Assembly: GCA_934436245.1 (NCBI GenBank)
Contig: CAKSAM010000047.1
Location: forward strand, 1 to 17,065
Origin: an uncultured Acetatifactor sp.
Lineage (GTDB): Bacteria > Bacillota > Clostridia > Lachnospirales > Lachnospiraceae
Length of the DNA: 17,065 bases
Reading direction: 5' to 3'
Shown piece after piece: positions 15,790 to 17,065 of the stretch (position 1 is the stretch's first letter; each line of letters opens with the position of its first letter). The translations under genes were made by a program, and so were the position numbers. The notes below the pieces were generated by a model. It had not been told where the DNA came from. It made no database searches and saw nothing but the letters and a program-made list of their open reading frames with translations.

Positions 15790-15794
15790 CCTCC
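15790..15794 (-). promoter_or_regulatory. Ribosome binding site deciding the HD-gene start
   Basis: GGAGG on the minus strand, 11 bases before the ATG at 15778. It lies inside the longer reading frame from 15826 and is the reason for preferring the shorter protein; the spacing is at the long end of normal. Confidence 0.6.
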
Positions 15795-15898
15795 GTTTTT
15801 CCTTCATACCGGCTGCCATCTTCCATTCATTTCATGTTTTCATTTTATCCGGCATCTTACTGTAGATAGTGTTTTTGCGAAATCCTCTTGAAAATCTA

Positions 15899-16351
15899 CT
15901 ACTGAATGGTGGATACAATACCTTCTTCTGTCAATGTCTGCAGGCATTCCTGTGCATCCTCGTCATGCATCATCTGCCACACCTGTTCCATCCCCGGCGC
16001 CAGCGGTTTTTTCAGGAATTCTTCTCCAAGGATCCAGTAGACCTTTCCCTCTTCGGAAGAGATCAGTTCTCCCTCATACTCGGTTGTTTTATACAAAAAA
16101 CCTACATTCCGTATGTCCCCCGTCATCCAGTGATAGATGCCTGTCAGCTTTGGATTCCGGATCATAAGTCCGGTCTCTTCATAGATTTCCCGGATTACCG
16201 ATTCCTTGAAGGTCTCGCCCGGTTCCACATGTCCGCCGGGAAAAGTTGTTCCCGAATATCCCTTTCCCACCTTGTCCAGTGCCAGCACATTGCCCTCTTT
16301 ATCATAGACCATACACATATTCATAAAAATCACTTTTTCGGTTTCCGCCAC
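15899..16351 (-). CDS. NUDIX hydrolase (8-oxo-dGTP diphosphatase-like)
   Basis: A 150-residue NUDIX enzyme with an intact Nudix box at residues 40-62: G-x5-E-x7-R-E-I-Y-E-E-T-G-L, with Glu55, Glu58 and Glu59 as metal ligands. The segment before it (KGYSGTTFPGGHVEPGE) and the overall size resemble MutT/MTH1-type enzymes of Firmicutes that cleave nucleoside triphosphates, often oxidised ones, to monophosphate plus pyrophosphate. The real substrate is not readable from sequence. It starts with GTG at 16351, supported by GGAGG seven bases upstream. It is the first gene after a recognisable promoter (16397-16425) and appears to head a three-gene unit with the HD and acyltransferase genes. Confidence 0.93.
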   Translation of the reverse strand: MAETEKVIFMNMCMVYDKEGNVLALDKVGKGYSGTTFPGGHVEPGETFKESVIREIYEETGLMIRNPKLTGIYHWMTGDIRNVGFLYKTTEYEGELISSEEGKVYWILGEEFLKKPLAPGMEQVWQMMHDEDAQECLQTLTEEGIVSTIQ

Positions 16352-16358
16352 TGTATGC

Positions 16359-16363
16359 CCTCC
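16359..16363 (-). promoter_or_regulatory. Ribosome binding site for the GTG start at 16351
   Basis: GGAGG on the minus strand with a 7-base gap to GTG; it decides for this non-ATG start over the internal ATG codons nine or more residues later. Confidence 0.75.
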
Positions 16364-16396
16364 GCTTTGTAGTCATTTCTTCTTAAAAGTAATTTT

Positions 16397-16425
16397 AATA
16401 TACCATAATCTGATTATGGCAGCAA
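16397..16425 (-). promoter_or_regulatory. Promoter of the NUDIX-HD-acyltransferase unit with palindromic spacer
   Basis: On the minus strand: -35 TTGCTG (16420-16425), a 17-bp spacer, and -10 TATATT (16397-16402). The spacer (16403-16419) is exactly a perfect palindrome, CCATAATC-A-GATTATGG, with 8-bp arms and a single central base. A dimeric regulator bound there would sit between the two promoter boxes. The inferred transcript start near 16390 leaves a leader of about 38 bases before the NUDIX GTG. Confidence 0.6.
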
Positions 16426-16472
16426 ATTATGTTAGTGTAAATGGAAAGTTAATTAAATAGTTGTTCTATAAT

Positions 16473-16543
16473 CCACGCAGAAAGGGCTGCCCACCCCGGA
16501 CTCGGATGCTAGCTACAACTGTGGATTTTCTAAAGGAAAGTGG
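16473..16543 (+). repeat. Inverted-arm repeat, copy A
   Basis: About 70 bases forming an imperfect inverted repeat with copy B. Shared blocks, in order: CAGAAA, GG-purine-CTGC, CCCCGG, GATGC, ACTGTG, GATTTTCT and GGAAAGTGG (16535-16543, matched perfectly by CCACTTTCC at 16643-16651). Differences are small substitutions and indels between the blocks, as expected of paired arms that drifted while keeping a fold. Confidence 0.75.
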
Positions 16544-16604
16544 CCAAGTGTTTCTCATCATGACGGGGCCGCCTTTACGCTGCCATCCATGTCGCTTACC
16601 GGCT

Positions 16605-16627
16605 AACGCGAACATCGTGTTCGCGTT
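16605..16627. repeat. Perfect 10-bp hairpin in the element core
   Basis: AACGCGAACA, a 3-base TCG loop, and TGTTCGCGTT. It can extend by three G-C pairs over one bulged T (GGC at 16601-16603 with GCC at 16628-16630). No T-run follows on either strand, so it is not a standard terminator. It lies at the centre of the region between arms A and B. Confidence 0.8.
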
Positions 16628-16642
16628 GCCCCTGCGGCTCAA

Positions 16643-16710
16643 CCACTTTCCAAGAAAATCTCACAGTCTCCGCCGCATCTACGCCCGGGGTAGCAGTCCT
16701 TTTCTGCTGG
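16643..16710 (-). repeat. Inverted-arm repeat, copy B
   Basis: The partner of copy A in opposite orientation. Read on the minus strand it runs CCAGCAGAAAAGGACTGC, then ACCCCGGG, GATGC, ACTGTGAGATTTTCTTGG and AAGTGG. Its similarity to copy C at the right edge is strongest in the GATTTTCTTG block. Confidence 0.75.
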
Positions 16711-16952
16711 TTTATGAAAAACATCCCAATTATTTAGGTAGAGCATTTTAGAATACATGTGCGGAAGAGTCAAGTTCTGCATTTTCATAAAAATTGTTAT
16801 AATTGTTGCTTTTATGAAAAATAACCCCATTTTTTATATTTCAAAACTAATAAATTTCATAAAATTCGAGATATTATAGAATTTATGAAAAAAGGAAATG
16901 TATTTTAAGAATTTTTTTCATAAAATTAGTAAAATAAGTATTTTTATGAAAA
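16711..16952. repeat. AT-rich array of seven alternating 10-bp motifs
   Basis: TTTATGAAAA occurs on plus at 16711-16720, 16811-16820, 16882-16891 and 16943-16952; its reverse complement TTTTCATAAA occurs at 16782-16791, 16854-16863 (first base A instead of T) and 16915-16924. The orientation alternates without exception. Copies 2-3, 4-5 and 6-7 form three near-identical inverted pairs with 19-, 18- and 18-base gaps, so each unit is 38-39 bases. The sequences between the arms differ, so this is a repeat of sites and not a plain tandem duplication. Confidence 0.8.
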
Positions 16953-16978
16953 TAATAGCCCTTGGCAGAGCTACTGGT

Positions 16979-16997
16979 TTTTGAAAGGTTTTCAAAA
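16979..16997. repeat. Small inverted repeat TTTTGAAA-GGT-TTTCAAAA
   Basis: Perfect 8-bp arms with a 3-base centre, directly before arm copy C. It is AT-rich with no T-run beyond the arm itself, so a terminator reading is weak; a protein-binding site or the outer end of the repeat element are alternatives. Confidence 0.5.
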
Positions 16998-17065
16998 CGC
17001 AGAAAGCCCACGGTGGACGGAATGTCACGCCGCGATGTCTGTCGGAGGGTGTTGATATTTTCTTG
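16998..17065 (+). repeat. Diverged third copy of the arm repeat (cut by window edge)
   Basis: Starts CGCAGAAAG as copy A does (16476-16484), then shares CCCAC and GGAC blocks with A, and GATG, CGGAG and GAT-ATTTTCTTG with copy B read in reverse. It is about ten bases longer than the others in the middle. If homologous, it begins a second element pointing away from the first, mostly beyond the right edge. Confidence 0.5.

Larger units (their letters stand above)
16426..17065. other. Gene-free region of structured and repeated DNA
   Basis: 640 bases with no convincing gene on either strand. The only open frames (96 residues on plus from 16461, 63 on minus from 16830) run through the inverted arms and lack ribosome sites. 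From left to right the stretch holds a short AT-rich flank, a GC-rich element bounded by long inverted arms (16473-16710), an AT-rich stretch with alternating 10-bp motifs (16711-16952), a small TTTTGAAA/TTTCAAAA hairpin (16979-16997), and a third diverged arm copy that runs off the right edge. Confidence 0.7.

Noticed and set aside
16461..16751. 96-residue open frame on the plus strand in the GC-rich element
   Set aside because: It runs through both inverted arms and the central hairpin, has no ribosome site and no recognisable domain; the inverted-repeat structure explains the sequence better.
16711..16952. CRISPR array
   Set aside because: The repeated unit is only 10 bases and alternates in orientation, the gaps are AT-rich and uneven, and no cas gene is present.

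Overview
The window is a minus-strand gene run from a low-to-moderate GC bacterium. The strong AGGAGG-type ribosome sites, the Gram-positive-looking signal peptides and the gene families suggest a Clostridia member, possibly Lachnospiraceae. That placement is inference from sequence style; there is no rRNA or other marker gene here.

The main feature is one tight operon read right to left from about 14,115 to beyond the left edge: nine complete genes plus the start of a tenth. At the distal end are recognisable parts of an extracellular-type contractile injection system (eCIS, the Afp/PVC-like phage-tail relatives): a DUF4255/Pvc16-type tail terminator (2487-3083), a DUF4280 PAAR-like spike tip (1352-1735) and a tail sheath protein (1-1325, running off the left edge). 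A 602-residue protein with an N-terminal YYPGK motif and a C-terminal Ig-like domain opens the operon (12256-14064). Between it and the terminator lie five proteins that are not standard tail parts and carry membrane or export signals: a one-pass protein with a kinase-like fold that looks dead (11375-12223), a four-pass protein with two outside domains and a degenerate class III nucleotide cyclase domain (8936-11353), a one-pass protein with outside MORN-type repeats (7702-8922), a secreted TolC-like helical protein (5636-7702), and an 840-residue exported helical protein with a stalk-like C-terminal domain (3083-5605). The arrangement suggests an injection machine tied to a dedicated envelope complex for sensing, docking or passage. 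Tube, baseplate, ATPase and cargo genes are not in the window and probably lie to the left.

Upstream (14194-16351) is a second, apparently unrelated minus-strand group: a NUDIX hydrolase, an HD-domain protein and a multi-pass acyltransferase. Its promoter is unusual in that the whole 17-bp spacer between -35 and -10 is a perfect palindrome.

The right 630 bases (about 16,430-17,065) hold no convincing gene. They contain a GC-rich element with long imperfect inverted arms (16473-16543 and 16643-16710), an AT-rich stretch with seven copies of a 10-bp motif in strictly alternating orientation, and then the start of a third diverged arm copy (16998-17065) cut by the window edge. This looks like two divergently oriented copies of a structured repeat or non-coding element around an AT-rich regulatory-looking spacer.
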